A stretch of DNA of 64,000 nt, taken from the NCBI GenBank assembly GCA_963678675.1, contig OY783196.1, positions 21,802,827 to 21,866,826 of the forward strand. Direction: 5' to 3'. Numbering within the stretch: the stretch's first letter is position 1; the number at the start of each line of letters is the position of its first letter. The translations under genes and the position numbers were made by a program. The notes under the pieces were generated by a model. The model saw only the letters and a list, made by a program, of their open reading frames with translations, was not told where the DNA came from and searched no databases. The DNA is from Xiphydria camelus (Eukaryota > Arthropoda > Insecta > Hymenoptera > Xiphydriidae). Shown here piece after piece: positions 1-13,100 of this stretch.

Positions 1-568
1 TTCAAGATGCGGAACGCCGATGCGACTAGACGCGAGGCGCGACGACGTCGCGTAAATATGTGTATTTTCGTTGTTATTATCGCGCGATCGATTTACCCCT
101 CGGTTCGCGAGCACCCCTCTGCCGCGATGGGGGCGATAAAGGGGAAGGGGAGGGAGGATACGGCAGAGAAATTGCAGAGTCGCGGGCCAAATTACGAATT
201 TATCGCGGGATCGTATACCTTCGTCGAGTGACGGTGCGTTCGAAAGATGAAGAGGCTCGCGGACCTCGCCGTAAATATATTCAGGTACGTCGGTAGCTCC
301 GTGCGCGCCTACCTGAGTACGCGCGTTGGTAGCGTGTGAGAGGCTAAGTTATTCTGGAGATTGGCGCGAGGCCAGAGCATCGCCTCGCCTTGGTTCACCA
401 TTCTCGCGGTGGCTCTTCTCTGCTGTACGACCATTCCTCCTCTCGAGCAGGAGAGAGAGAGAGAGGGAGGGAGCAGGAGAGGGATGCGTACCGAGTTTGC
501 ATAATCGCGTATTCGATCACTAGCTATGATTTCCTCTCGAGTGTGATAAGATATCGTATCATCATGCG
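1..568. other. Gene-free flank
   Basis: I see no supportable gene. Open frames here are short, basic and arginine-rich, as expected from GC-rich non-coding DNA. A short (GA) tract lies at 451-466. The segment ends where the first MITE begins. Confidence 0.5.
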
Positions 569-828
569 CACTGAGAAAAATAATTTGGTTAAAATGACAA
601 AATACATAACATAGTTAAACGAGTTTAGTCATTCTAACCAAAATATTAGTAAATCTAACCAAATGTCAAGTCACTCTATTTATAGTTATTGTAACTAGGT
701 ACCATGTAGTTATTCTAACCAGAAAATGGTCAGTTTAATCAAACAGATGGAGGATTCATATTTAGCCAAACGGTTTGGTTATAGCCCCTAGGATTTTGGT
801 TAAGGTGACTAGGTTATTTTTTTCAGTG
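569..828 (+). mobile_element. MITE, CACTGAGAAAAATAATTT clan, copy 1
   Basis: This is a 260 bp AT-rich element without coding capacity. The left tip reads CACTGAGAAAAATAA and the right tip, read inward, CACTGAAAAAAATAA. GCG/CGC lies immediately outside the two tips and may be part of the TIR or a duplication. The interior carries several copies of a TCTAACCAAA-like motif. A diverged copy in the opposite orientation lies at 60043-60306; the two share the interior segment around ATGGAGGATTC as well as the tips. The absence of a protein and the small size indicate a non-autonomous DNA transposon. A Tc1/mariner-type origin is only a guess from the tip. Confidence 0.8.
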
Positions 829-2884
829 CGCGCGTACGCAATGAGACGGGTTTCGGAAAACGCTCCGAGATGAAAATTTGTCGACCTCACGATTCTGCCA
901 CCCGAAGACCAACATGTTGGTAGTCAAGTTCTCGATACGACCAACTCGGTACCGCGCACTCGCTTTCCTCTCGTCGACGACTTTTTTATTTTTATGTATA
1001 AAATTCCCTTTTATGCCGCCGCGCGTAACTTTATTATAGCCACTGAATTTTAACTCGTCGTTCGCTCTTTACTGCATTCAATCTTTTTTATGCTTATTAC
1101 GGATGTACAACACGGAATTGAACGAAAGGTGGCTCGAGTGGTGCTCGAATTTGTATGGAACGTTCACGGAATTGAATCTGATCCGTGTACGTGCATTCAG
1201 AGTCACTCGGAGCAAAACTGCAGAACTTTGCATCGTACGTCCCCCCTACCCTCCCTATATAACCGTAGATACGCGGCAGGTACTCCAGTCCTCCCTTCAA
1301 GTTCATCGTGCCACGCCACCCTCTCCACATTCTCCTGCTTATCCCGCAACTTAGAAGTCGAACTTCTCCGTCAATATGCTCGCCACACATTACACATTAC
1401 TTCGACTATAGATGCCGATATATAGATGCTAAGCGCACTTAAATACTCGAGAGAGAATAGCGGGGAAGCGAGCAGGGAAGCAGACGCGGAGAGTACCCGA
1501 ACTTCACGGTAAAGGCTAATCCGACCGAGGGCGATTAGTGTGACCGACGCTGCTGCAGCCAGGAGACATCGAACTTCCGAGGTAGATAATACTTGCTGTC
1601 CAACTTGGAAAGCCACATCTCGTCGAGCGAGAGCGAAGGCCCCGAGAGAGGGAGAGGAAGGAGGTGAGGACTCTTCGACAGGACCGAGATATAACGTAGT
1701 TTGGAATCGCTTTCTCCCTCTTTCTCCGTTTCACCCGACTATGAAAAGCGTGTATATAGCCTCGAGTGCTTACTACACCCTACAGCCGTCATTAATTAAT
1801 CTTGCATGATAAATGCTAAGCCGCGCCTGCCAAGTTCGAAGATGCAAGCGCCCGTAGGGCCCAGCTGTGCCTCGCTGGTGGTCGGGCTCGACTCGAGACG
1901 GCAGATGTTGGGCGGGGATTATTGCATATCGCGAATGTATCTCGAATTGCGGATTTCCATCGGACGCGCGCGTGACGATTTTCTTTTTTCCCTTTATATT
2001 CGTGTTAAACCCGATGGAAGATGAAGGCGTTCTCGGGAGGGGTGGGATTCCGAAACGGATTCGAGGGGCTTTATCGCGGGCAGGTGATTTTCGAGAATTT
2101 CGAGCATCAGTATGGGTTTGAGTCAATCGTATACTTTCTCTCCCGTTTCTCTTCCTTTCGTTCTCATAGTCGTGCGCCATCAAACGGCGCCGTGCTTCGA
2201 TAACGCGCAACCGTCGACTGCGTTATCGTCATACGAGGCTCGGCGCGTGACTCTCTACCGCCTCTCCCGATCTCCTCCCACTTCGTCAATTCCTCTTTCG
2301 AGATACAGAATTACAGTGTCGGAAGAAAGACGAACTTCCCAATGAAGTTTACGTAGGTACTCTCCGAGAATTTCTGCGGTCGTCGTAAGCCGAAAAACGG
2401 AAGACGCCCGCGACGGAAGACGACGACTACGGCAACGTCAACGACGACGGCGTCGAGGGGCTCGAGCCGCTCCCCCCTTCTTCGTTCCGCGTTTTATACG
2501 AGGCAGTGCAATCTCGAGGGTATGGTCTAGGCCCGCAGCTAAGTGTATACCTAAAGTATATACCTATATATGTCGTATATACGTATATACATGTATGGAA
2601 GAAGTGGAACGGTAAAAGTTACTCCTCGGTTGAAGTATCTCTTCGGTTTTATCGCTCGTCTCCTTTCCCTGTTGGCCGCATCGCGCAGCCCCCTCCCCCG
2701 TCGCTTGCCTCGCGAAACGGCGGAATGCGAGTTAATGAAAAGCTCGCGTAAAACTCGAATTAAACAACGCTTCCTTCCGTTTACTTGGAGGGCGAACCTC
2801 GCAATTAATTTTCACAGTGATCAAGTGACGCGCGCTACGGTCGATAGCGACGCTTCCAAGAGGATATATCTGTGGGGTAGCCAT
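829..2884. other. Intergenic DNA, no gene seen
   Basis: GC-rich and AT-rich stretches alternate. Open frames overlap on both strands without any recognisable domain, splice-consistent exon or codon bias. A TA-rich run (TATATACCTATATATG-like) lies at about 2556-2595. Nothing else can be supported. Confidence 0.45.
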
Positions 2885-2886
2885 TA

Positions 2887-3472
2887 TTAGGGGGTTGCAC
2901 TGAAAGCCGCTGTTTTTTTCTTGTTTCAAAAACATTATGTCGTTGTAAAATGTATGAATACCTCAATCAATGTAATTAGCCTTCGGAAGCTATAACTTTT
3001 TCCCACTTTTCTGGCAGAAGTTGAATTCCGCGACGAAAGAATTGTCTACTTTTTGAGCTAATCCACTCAGCAACCCAATTTTTGACTTCTTGGTAATTAT
3101 GGAAGTGCAATAGAGCTTGCAGTTGTTCATTTTTGAATTTCTTTGTTTGACCTGGACGTTGTTTGTCGTGAACATCACAGTTTCCACTTTTGAAGCGACG
3201 AAACCAGTCTCTACATACTGTTTCTAATAAAGCAGTTTCAGCATAAGTTTGCACGAGTAATTGAACGAGCTGCAGCAATCCTTCTTTTTTTAAATCAAAG
3301 TAGTGTAGAAGTACACACATCGGAAAAACAACTTATCGCGTTCCATTTTTTCAGGTTATAGATATAGACTTATATTAACAAGAAGTGATACAAGAAATAT
3401 TAGTCGCTGCGCACGACAAAAGTGGTTAGAACCATCGACAGGAGAATAGCGACTTTCAATGCAACCTCTTAA
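2887..3472 (-). mobile_element. Internally deleted mariner transposon
   Basis: The 586 bp element is bounded by TA on both sides (2885-2886 and 3473-3474), the target duplication of Tc1/mariner insertions. The left end begins TTAGGGGGTTGCACTGAAAG and the right end, read inward, TTAAGAGGTTGCATTGAAAG, giving imperfect ITRs of about 28 bp. A full mariner is about 1.3 kb, so more than half of the element is missing. The lost part is the middle of the transposase, including the catalytic DDD core. The transposase remnant lies on the minus strand. The element cannot move by itself but could be mobilised in trans if both ITRs still work. Confidence 0.93.
2976..3345 (-). pseudogene. Mariner transposase remnant (N- and C-terminus joined)
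   Basis: The remnant fuses two parts of a mariner transposase. The first is the N-terminal helix-turn-helix region, recognisable from CRDWFRRFKSGNCDVHDK and the following basic linker. The second is the C-terminal tail, recognisable from WISSKSRQFFRRGIQLLPEKW and ending at a TAA at 2976-2978. The junction falls near residues 74-80 of the visible frame, so about two thirds of the protein, with the whole DDD catalytic core, is deleted. The likely original ATG is at 3345-3343 (MERDKLF...), but it is one frame off from the rest, which implies a small frameshift near 3320. The family identification is secure. The product, if any, would be a DNA-binding stub without nuclease activity. Confidence 0.92.
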
Positions 3473-3474
3473 TA

Positions 3475-6400
3475 TAATACATCGTCTACGGGAAGATTTT
3501 CGAAATTGAAGTATATCTACGCTCGTATCTCCTCTCTCCCACCCCCTTCTTTTCTTCGCTCGTCGGCGAATTTACCGGATTCCGCATCAGAATAACTTCG
3601 CGCGCACCCACGCCCCATCGCACCCTCCTCTCGCAACCGGAGAGTGACCAGATTTATGGCGGATGACCCAGAAGCGAGCCACCCCCTTTAAATCATTCCC
3701 ACTAGCACTTGCGCTCGACGGGGTCTGCGATCGAATTGAATACTGCCCCTGAAAACCTGGCATTATGCATGGTCGACCTCTATTTTGCATTTTCTGCTTT
3801 TACGGTCAAGAGAACTTCCGGCCTCGTACGCAGTTCCCGGGTCCTTTTCGAACCCACTCTCTTTCTCTCTCTCTCTCTCTCTTTCTCCTAGCTCTAACCT
3901 TCGTCCAGTGCTCTCGGTAGGCGGATATAGATATAGAGATATGCGAGAGAAAGAGACCGACATATATATATTCAATTTCGCGTAGTTCTCGGGCAATCGA
4001 GCGAAAAGAACGCCGACCGTGGCGGAAAGCAATCCCCGCTCTGGTCCTTCACCGCGGCTGTAAGTGCGCGCCACGGACATCAATGCCGGAAAGTTTGGGA
4101 GGAAAGCGTTTCCTGGTGCAACGAGACTATAGCGAAAGTTCCAGAGAGTTCGGAAGGAAAGGTGCATAATAGCGGTGGGAGTAAAGGAATTTTTCCGCGA
4201 CGGGGAGTGCAGGGTAGGGGGTGCGACGTGGAAATTATCCGACGATGCCGGAGGTGGGTGTACATACATATGTACTCGTATTCCCTCGGGTGAAGCTGCG
4301 ACGAGTCACTTGGTACTACGATCCGCATCGCACCTTGACTATTATTGCCGTACCGCGTTGCATTTACTGCACCGGCGTTATACCAGTTGTATAAAATGTG
4401 TTGTCTCGCGGATTTCGAAACAATGGGAAACTTGAATATCGCGAAATTGTTTCGTTCTCCCACGTGTAATTTTCTGAAGATTTGAGTGTACTTTAAAAAT
4501 TTCCCACGCGAGAGACATCACGGTACAGTATTCGCAGTCATTACCCGCACACCACCCCGGTGCAGTTACTTCCGCGACGTCAGGAGCAGAGTCCACTAAG
4601 CGTCCGTCGTCAAGCTTTCGCCACTTGTGCGGAAACATCTGTCGGAATTAACTTACGGTCGAAGGCTTTTAGAAAAATTGTTAGGGGAGCGCGCGTGCGC
4701 GGTAAACGGACTTGCGGCGCTGCGGGGCGTGAAAAGTGCCAGGAACGGGCATACATCTAAAGGTAAAGCAAGGAAAGAGGGAGGAAGAAAGGGTGGAAAG
4801 CCTGAAAAGCCACAGAGTGGCGGCAATTTTAAAATTGCGATCGACTACAATTGGTGTGCGCGACATGGTGGCAGCTTGCGGATATTCTTTCATAACTGCA
4901 GCCACACGCAGACGTATCCGTGCACCCCCTACGTTCGCGTCGAATATACCGAAGCCGCGCGCAGTGCGGTTGAACTCACATGTGTCAGCTATATGCCACG
5001 GAGACAGACGTGTCTCGAAATTTGATTTCTTGGTTCAATATTGATTTCGAATATTTGACGTCCTTATCACAAACAAAGAATTAATTAGTACCATACAAGT
5101 CGATCGGATGATTTACGTGGAACGCGCGTACTAATTTAAAAAACAAGAGTATCCCAAGTTTGCCGCATACATTGACAGCTAAAGCGTAGTCCTACTTTAT
5201 TCGACGTTATCGTCGCGTCGAGCCGGGATGGATAGATCGCGTACCGTTGCGTCGATAACGCTCGTTTAACGAACCCGCGACGAATCCAGGAGGGTGAAGA
5301 AGAAAGGAGAACGATTAGCGGAAGAGGGTGACGTCGCCTCTACCCGCGTGATGTATCTACTTCCTAATGTTGTCCTTAATGATACCTACTCCGCGCGCGC
5401 GGACACCCCAACGGGGAGAGAGAGACTTGTCTCGCTAGACAAATAGTCAAATGCTCGACGGAGAGGAAGAGGGAAGGAGGACTAGCGAGAAGGAGGAGTG
5501 GAGGAAGAGAGGAAGGGTCGCGTTTTTAGCCTGGTGGGAGTTACCGTCGTGGCGCCTGGCGTCTTCGCGCTTCCTTTGCCGGCTTCTTTTTTCAGCTGCG
5601 AAGCACATTGTTCGGCGAAACGCGCCGTCTCGCCCGCCTCTATCCAGGCTAAAAGTGTCCCTCCGCGACTACCACCAGTGTGGCAACCACTCAGCCGTGC
5701 TTGCGTTCCTCTCGTCCGCACGCGGGAGTTTCCCGTTACGCCATTGTCCGCGAAGAGCTTCGAAAAGGCATTTATGGATTCGTCACTTTTCGCGCGGACA
5801 GTGCCGTGCCATTCGCAAGATCCACTCTAACGTACTACGTTACGGGTACGCGTTATCATTCGATATCAATACACGCGGTTCGTAGAAATGTACACTATGT
5901 CAACATTTACCACAATTATTGTCACATTTTCTGTACTTATGGTAAATATCAAGATATTTATGGTATTGAACGTCATGTGCCGCAATAATTTAATCTTACC
6001 GCATGGATTGTGAGAGTGGTTACCACAAACTTTCCTTCGTGTAATGTGACTTTCCACCGTGCCTTGTCGATATTCGCACTTATTTTCGGGGAAACGCTAA
6101 CCGAGCTAAACAAATCGGCTTGAAAAAATACAGACATAAAAATATGATATGCGATACCGCAGGGATTAAATTATGAACGGAGAATTACCCTCGCAGTAAC
6201 CATTATACACGTTTTACGAGCTACGGTCCCCCGGTTACTTTTAACTACTCCTAGCCGTATCTCACGGAAGACAGTTTGATCCCGACTACCGACAACACGA
6301 CATGTTCGACTATACACGAACGGCAAGCACGCCATGCACGAACCGTCGCGTGTTGGCAACCCTTGACGATTGGAAACGACGTGCACCAACGAATTCGTAT

Positions 6401-8643
6401 CGGTAGACTTTTGGGCGAACCGACAAAAATAGGGGATAACGGAAGGAAGCGGCCGCAAGAAGGTCGGGAGTAATTCGATAGTTAACCGAAAGTTCGACTC
6501 GCGTAGCGTCGCGCTTACGCGGATGGGTAGTAATGAAGATTAAGGAATCCTCGACTAAATGTATATCACACCCCCTGAGTACACCGAGTCGAGTTTCCCT
6601 TCGCCGAACTTCCTTACACAGCCACCCTACCGCTCTGCGCGCGCGTTACAGAGTTCCGAGACATCGGATATTAATGTCACTTTGTCAGTTTGGGGACCGG
6701 TTTCACCACTCTACCGCGCGCGCCCCCGGGGCGCGTAGGGGGGATTCCAGGGTTTAAACGCGGACCCCTAATGCGTTTGAAATTGGAGCGAAAGTACGCT
6801 CGGCTCTATCCGATATGATAATCCGTCGTCGCGTATACTAGATTTTCATCCTGTGTACCATTACCTACCTTTTGCGCAAAGGGTAGGTATACCGAAAGCA
6901 CACAACTGCAAAGGACGACGAGCCCATTTCATATAAAGACTTACTCTTCCGCGTGGGAACTTGTCGCAAAATCTACCTGCTATCTCGTAAACCCCCGAGA
7001 GACCTGGCGAAGTCATGTAATTGCGTAACTTGGCGTAATACGGGGCAGGGTACACGTTCGTACGACAACTCGGTACGGTATGCATGCTTCGTGTGCTCAC
7101 GTAGGTGCTACGTACGTCGGTACAACCTACCACGACCTAAATACTAATTAGTCAACCACCCAAGGCCCGCGTTGAATTTACGTTCGGTTCCGTTCCAGGC
7201 TCGAGCCACGGAAGAGCTACGTCGTTCGGCGAGCAACAAGAGGCGAGGCGCTTTTTAAAATCAATTTGCATTGTAATCATGACGGCGAAAGCGGGAAATG
7301 AAATATCCGCCGCTGGGGAAAATATTGCGAATCTTGGCAAACTCCGTACGACCGCTGACAAAATTGTTTTCAAGCGTCGAGAGGAAGTGTTATTAAGGTA
7401 AAATAAAATTATCCCGCTGCGTGGAGATGGGCATCGAAAGTTTCAGCTCCGGCGACGACGTGGAGGCAAATTCGGGGTGGAATTTCACGCTAGTTTCCTT
7501 ATCTCGCGCTTACAAGCTTCCCCCAACCCCCTGCATTGAGATGAAGGAGAAGGATTCGTATAAGCTATGGTGCGCACGTTTCGTACGATTTACGACGCGA
7601 ATATGCATCTTCCGCGAAGGCAGGTATCGATGCTCGCGAGAAAAACCCGTAGGATGGCTGAGAGGAGAGCGAACAGGTACTTTTTACCCTCCTCTCCGCC
7701 TGCAACGACGCGGGTGTAATCGTATTTTCGATCGGTAATGACCGCGACGACACCAAGTGTATACACATCGACAGGCAAACCATTCTCGAGAACGAACGGG
7801 GTGTATCTACACACAGAGGGGTGTGACGTGCGAGAGAGGAAAGGGTGTATCGCTATTATGACGTCAGCCGTCGAGCCGGGGAAAGGGGGTGCGACGGAGG
7901 AACACGACAGAGAGGGTGGCAGACAGAATGCACGGTGTACAGTAGCCATGACACCGACTAGGGAACCATGATTCGAAGGGGATGAGAGATGGGAGGTGCT
8001 GTACAACCCACCTCACCCCTTAGGCAGGGGTATTTTTCCATAATCAATAGCATGCCTCTATTCTCGTCACACCGAGCGAGCGAACGAGCGAGCACCTACC
8101 CTCACCCCTCGCCTCACCCTCGGCCTCGACCTCCACAGCCAGCCTGTCCAGGTGACAGTGGTGCTTCCGGTACGACCTAGCGCGACACGTCCTTCCTCCC
8201 CCGACAACGTCACCTATCTTTCAGGTTCACCTTTCGCCGAGGGTGGCGTAAGAGTTCAATATAAAAATACCCCAACTACTCGCAATTAACGACGCGATGA
8301 GCTTATTGCTTCGTAACCCTCATAGGCTGGAGAACGTGGCAGGTGGTACGCGACACGTGTGGTCCATAAATAGATAATGAGAAGGGTAGTCACGGGATGC
8401 GTGGGCTGTGCCGGAGGTAAAGTCGGTAAAGAAAGTAATACATGTATACGCGATTCGTTTGTCACTGTCGTTACGCGGTTCAAAATCGTCAGAGTCGTGT
8501 TATCGATTGGGCCGAAAGGGTTGTCGGTTGGGAACCGCGGGTTAAAGCGGCGGTTTAAGGGTGGCACGAGTGGCGGGTGAAAGAGTTCATTAAAACCAGC
8601 ACCGTCTGCATCCCCGCACTTTTCTCAACTTCGATCCACCGCG

Positions 8644-8644
<1 letters not shown>
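3475..8644. other. Intergenic DNA, no gene seen
   Basis: I found no supportable exon. The block contains a (CT)-rich tract at 3855-3889 and a TGACGTCA palindrome at 7859-7866. Longer frames, for example 3763-4269 minus and 7590-8006 minus, are arginine/serine/proline-rich, overlap frames on the other strand and show no domain. Confidence 0.45.
3855..3889. repeat. (CT)n microsatellite
   Basis: This is an imperfect CT dinucleotide run of about 35 bp interrupted by TTT. Confidence 0.9.

Positions 8645-8715
<71 letters not shown>
8645..8715. repeat. (CT)35 microsatellite
   Basis: This uninterrupted CT run of 71 bp is one of the two longest pure dinucleotide arrays in the window. It produces spurious Leu-Ser or Arg-Glu frames on the two strands. 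It is expected to be length-polymorphic. Confidence 0.97.
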
Positions 8716-8718
<3 letters not shown>

Positions 8719-10077
8719 CTTTTTCCCGTATTCTCCCTTTTTTTTCTCTCCCTCTCGCCGGCAGCGTACAGAGGGAGCATCGTAAAAACATCCGAAATAA
8801 TTTCGATTCCGCGCGCGGCACGGCTAATCTGAAAATTAATTCGGTCGAATCGAGGGGAAATCGAGTTCGACGATGGGGGCGGGCACCGCGCCGGTTTGAT
8901 ATCTATAGGATTGGCGCAGGCATATCGGTTGCCCGAGCGAAAATGATGCTGAATTGGCTTTCCGCCGTATCTGCGAGGATCATTAGAGGGCATTTAGAAA
9001 TTACGTCGTGCTATTTTCTTCATCTTCAGACTTTTCTTTATCTTCTTTTCTTGTCCTATGAAGCTGATCGAAGCTATCCTTAAAATATTGCGAGACTTCC
9101 GAAGGAAAATATAATATTTTTTAAAGCATTCGAGGAACTCAAGTCAAATACTAATTAACTGCGAAGCGTATCTTAAGAATCATGGAGTTCATGAATTAGA
9201 AATAAAAGTTAAAATGTTACGTCATGCTGTAATGAATTTTCCACCCTTCGAAGAACTATATTCGTGATTTATGAATGTCCCCTCACTCCATCGACGATAC
9301 CTACTGAACAAGTTGACTTTTATTGATCACCTCGAGCGCGATACTGATATTAGTTTTTCCGCGTTATTATTCCAAAAATAGCACAATCTGTGACGTGTAT
9401 CGTACGAAAATTCTCGCGGCAGAAATAACGCGTTCCTTTGCAACGAACACCTGAAAATGACGGAGCGGACAAAGAAAATCGCACTTCCAGACAAAAGCTT
9501 GAATTCGCTGGAGAGACGGAAATAAAAAAGTGAAGAGAAAGAGTCAAGCGCGCGATAGGTGCCGCTGGTACCGGTGCTAAAAGAAACCGCGGGATTCATC
9601 TTGGCACCAGCTGCGGGGTGCTCGGTCGAACGGTCGAATTGCTTTTGAGTTTCAGTGCTTTTTAATTTCCGAAACACGCGGTACCTCGGCCGTGGGAGTG
9701 GTAGGTGTGGGGAGGAACGAGTGAATGGGTGGCGATAGGGAGAGGGTTATACCGAGAGATATGACGTCACAGTCAAAACGACTCGACCATTACCGCTAGT
9801 TATGGGAACTCCGTGACGGGGCAATACTTTGGCCGCCGCAACGTGCAACGCCGAGGCGAGCTCGCGTGCATTTGGCTGCTGATGAGCGGGAAAGTCTCGT
9901 TCGTCCTCGGATAACCGGCGCGAGATAGGGGTAGATCGTGGGTCAGTAGTTTCCCTGTTGTAGCATGATTTACAGGCGGAATCCGCGGGACTCCCGGTAT
10001 AAATGCACAAGTGTTGACAAATAGTGTTTCCCGTCACCGTTTAAATATACGAAATGGTTGGGAGAGGGGGAGATAGA

Positions 10078-10081
<4 letters not shown>
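8716..10081. other. Intergenic DNA, no gene seen
   Basis: An AT-rich centre (about 9080-9330) lies between GC-rich flanks. A TGACGTCA palindrome lies near 9761. I saw no recognisable coding sequence. Confidence 0.45.

Positions 10082-10150
<69 letters not shown>
10082..10150. repeat. (GA)34 microsatellite
   Basis: This pure GA run of about 69 bp is followed by a purine-rich shoulder to about 10190. Confidence 0.97.
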
Positions 10151-10152
<2 letters not shown>

Positions 10153-10190
10153 GGTGAGAAGGTGAAGAAGGGGGTAGGATAGTGGGAGGA

Positions 10191-13100
10191 TCGTTGCGCG
10201 CGTTATAAGAGTATAATATATACGGATATAATCGTGGCTATGCGATTGCTGGGTGCAAATCGACAGTGGATGATCCAGATTTGCAAATCGTGAAAAATAG
10301 TAGGTAAGTAAAATACCTCAAGCACAGAGGGAGTAGGTGAGATGTATACGATAAGCGAAAGATAAGATGGAAAACCAATTTAGTAGCTATAATAGTAATG
10401 TCGCTTATCTTTAGCCATACTAGTTAATTTCTTCTTCGTAAAGAGGTTCAATTAATTTTTCGTATTACAAATATTTTTAGTATTTTATTTTCTAATATTT
10501 TCTTCCATTTGTAGAAGAATGTTTCTCATCCATTTTCAAACCTCCCCACGTTTGATCCCGTCTAACATATTTTTCGCTGAAAATCTTGCTCTTCTATTCA
10601 CAAAACGTATACGAAAAGAATTCAAACTTTACCTTTTCGACTAAAATTACGTCACGTGAAACGTACAAAACCTTCTCGCTCCACCTTCCCCTATCCCGTT
10701 TCATAAACGCGTGAGACTCTAGCCTCCCGGGACTTTGAAACGTGATCGAAAACCGATCGATTTGCATCGATCGAACCGAGTACACTCAACCGTCGCTGAC
10801 TGACGGGTGGGTTCTCGCGTATACTCGATGCATCTACGAGTACGTACGAACTTCGATTTGTCGCGCAAATAAGACCCATCTTACATCTACCGTCGCGGCG
10901 CACCTGCCGCGGTACACGAAACGAGTGGAGCATGATAAAAACATCGACATTCTTTGAAAAGTTCTCTCGAGGCGCTTCTACATCGCCGCGAATATACATA
11001 GACACGTACCGCAATTCGAGAGGGTCGATTGAACACCACCGCTCGAAAGAGGTGAACTTATATAGGTACCTATAGCCACGAGCTTACGCGGGGGCGTGCC
11101 TATAGCTACTCGTCGTGACTGAATTCGAATTATTAAAGTTCCGTTTCGTTCCTCCCACGCCGTACTGCTACCGCTATTACCACTAGCGTCGCTCCATCCT
11201 CGCCACTACCGCACCGGCGAATGCGTTCTTCCAATGACACAAAGGTTCGAATGAAAAGCCACTCGGCTGCTCTTTGTGTATTTCGAACGTGATCCGGCTT
11301 ACGGCATTAACTGCAAAGTGGGACAAAGGGTTCCAGCGAAACAGATTTCGAGTCGTTAAGGATCGTCGTTGCGACGTCGTTACTTAAGGAGGACGAAAAG
11401 TGCGCGGGAATCGCGAGAAAGGGAACGAATTTACTACGGAACCCCATTCGCCTCTCTTTCGCCCTCTCTCGTCTCTTTTTCTCCCTCGCCCCCGCGTGGC
11501 TGATCCCCCTGTCCACCACCGTCTCTCTACCAGCCTCTCGAAAAAAAAGCCATTGAAACTCTGTAATTAACGAACTTTTCAGTTTTCAACTCAGCGCTGA
11601 ACTACGGGGGCTGGGCACCACGTTTTGTTTGGCAAACTGCAATTTTTCTAAACGATCAAAGGCCGACCAAAAGCTCGCCCTTTTCTCCCTCCCCTCCGTT
11701 TGCCTCGCTCGTTCGCTCTCCGTCCTTCGCCCATTCTCGCATCCTCTTTCTCCCTCTTGGACTCTCGCAGGTACCTACATGCACACAGCGAATCGAGGTG
11801 TGCCGTTCCTCACGTTTCTCCGCAAAAAGTGCACCTTTGTTTCGCGAAAAGTAAATCGTAGTCCGTTTTCCGTGAGCATGTACTTTATAGAGAAGAAAAG
11901 TAGGAGGAAGAAGAGATGGACACGCGGGCTAACTACACTTACACTCGGCGGTGGAATATCATTACATATGCGTGAGTTTGTGAATACCGGAGCATATGAG
12001 TTAGGAGAAGGAAGAAGTTATGCGCGCATGAACATTAGAAAGACCGAATATAAATGTTTTAATGTCGGGCAACGTACAACGGCCGTTTCAGTACGCGACG
12101 TGAAATAATCCACAAGCAAGGCGTGATATATTTACCACGTTAGGGGCACCTGAAGCAATTCTTCATGAAATAAAAAAGTCGCGGTCGATTTACCAGAGAG
12201 TTTGAAAAGCATAATCTAGATTGTACCAAAGTCACGTCAACTGCGACTTTAGAGAAATACAGGATAATGCATTTGCCATGGTGAAATGTTATTCTGAAGT
12301 CCTTCTAATTTTCTATTCCTTTCGCTGCGCAACGAGAATGTTGTTACATAATTTCTCCTGCTTTCGATTCCGCTGAGACTTGTTCTGCAATCTCTGAGAC
12401 GAATTTCGAGTAGCCCTGTGCCTAGGTCTCTCACTGCGAGATGCCTCCCTTGTGAGACGTCATGAGCAAAGCTCGTCGCGAGGCAAGGCTAGAGCGTGAC
12501 GTCATGAGACAGGACATGGTCTCGTAGATCATGTGTGTGAAACTCGTAGTATAATTACACGGACGCACGAAATAATTAATAGCATTTGAAAGCCTGATTC
12601 AGCCGGGACCAGCTGAGAAGTTGAAAAGCTTCTCTATAAACCACCACTCTGCACACCAAAAGCAACTCCGAACTGCAGAGATTCGTAATTTAATTTTTCA
12701 CGAAAAATAACGCGACATGCTCCGAATTCGTTGAATACGTATGTATGCCACCCCCTGTTTACCTCTGCTTGCGGTGGAAATTCTCAATTCAGAGGACCAA
12801 CTTCTCGCATATGAAATAACGTCGGAAAAAACGGTACGCCGAACCGCCGCTCCTGATTGAATCAGAGTTTTAAATGTCATTAAACGTGGTTGACGGAGTT
12901 TTGGAACGTAGACAAGACGCGCTTGGATGTGGCGAAACGTTCCATGATCACCAACCGTTGACGATGCAGGTTTTCTGCTTAATATAATTCCAACTTGCAA
13001 GCGCGCGAGAGATAAAATTACGGCGTGACGTTTATATGTATGAACGTTGCAGCTATGTGATTTAAACGTACATGTACTGGAAGCCACGTCATACACATGT

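Noticed and set aside
8645..10150. Regular repeats considered as a CRISPR-like array
   Set aside because: These are simple dinucleotide microsatellites without spacers.
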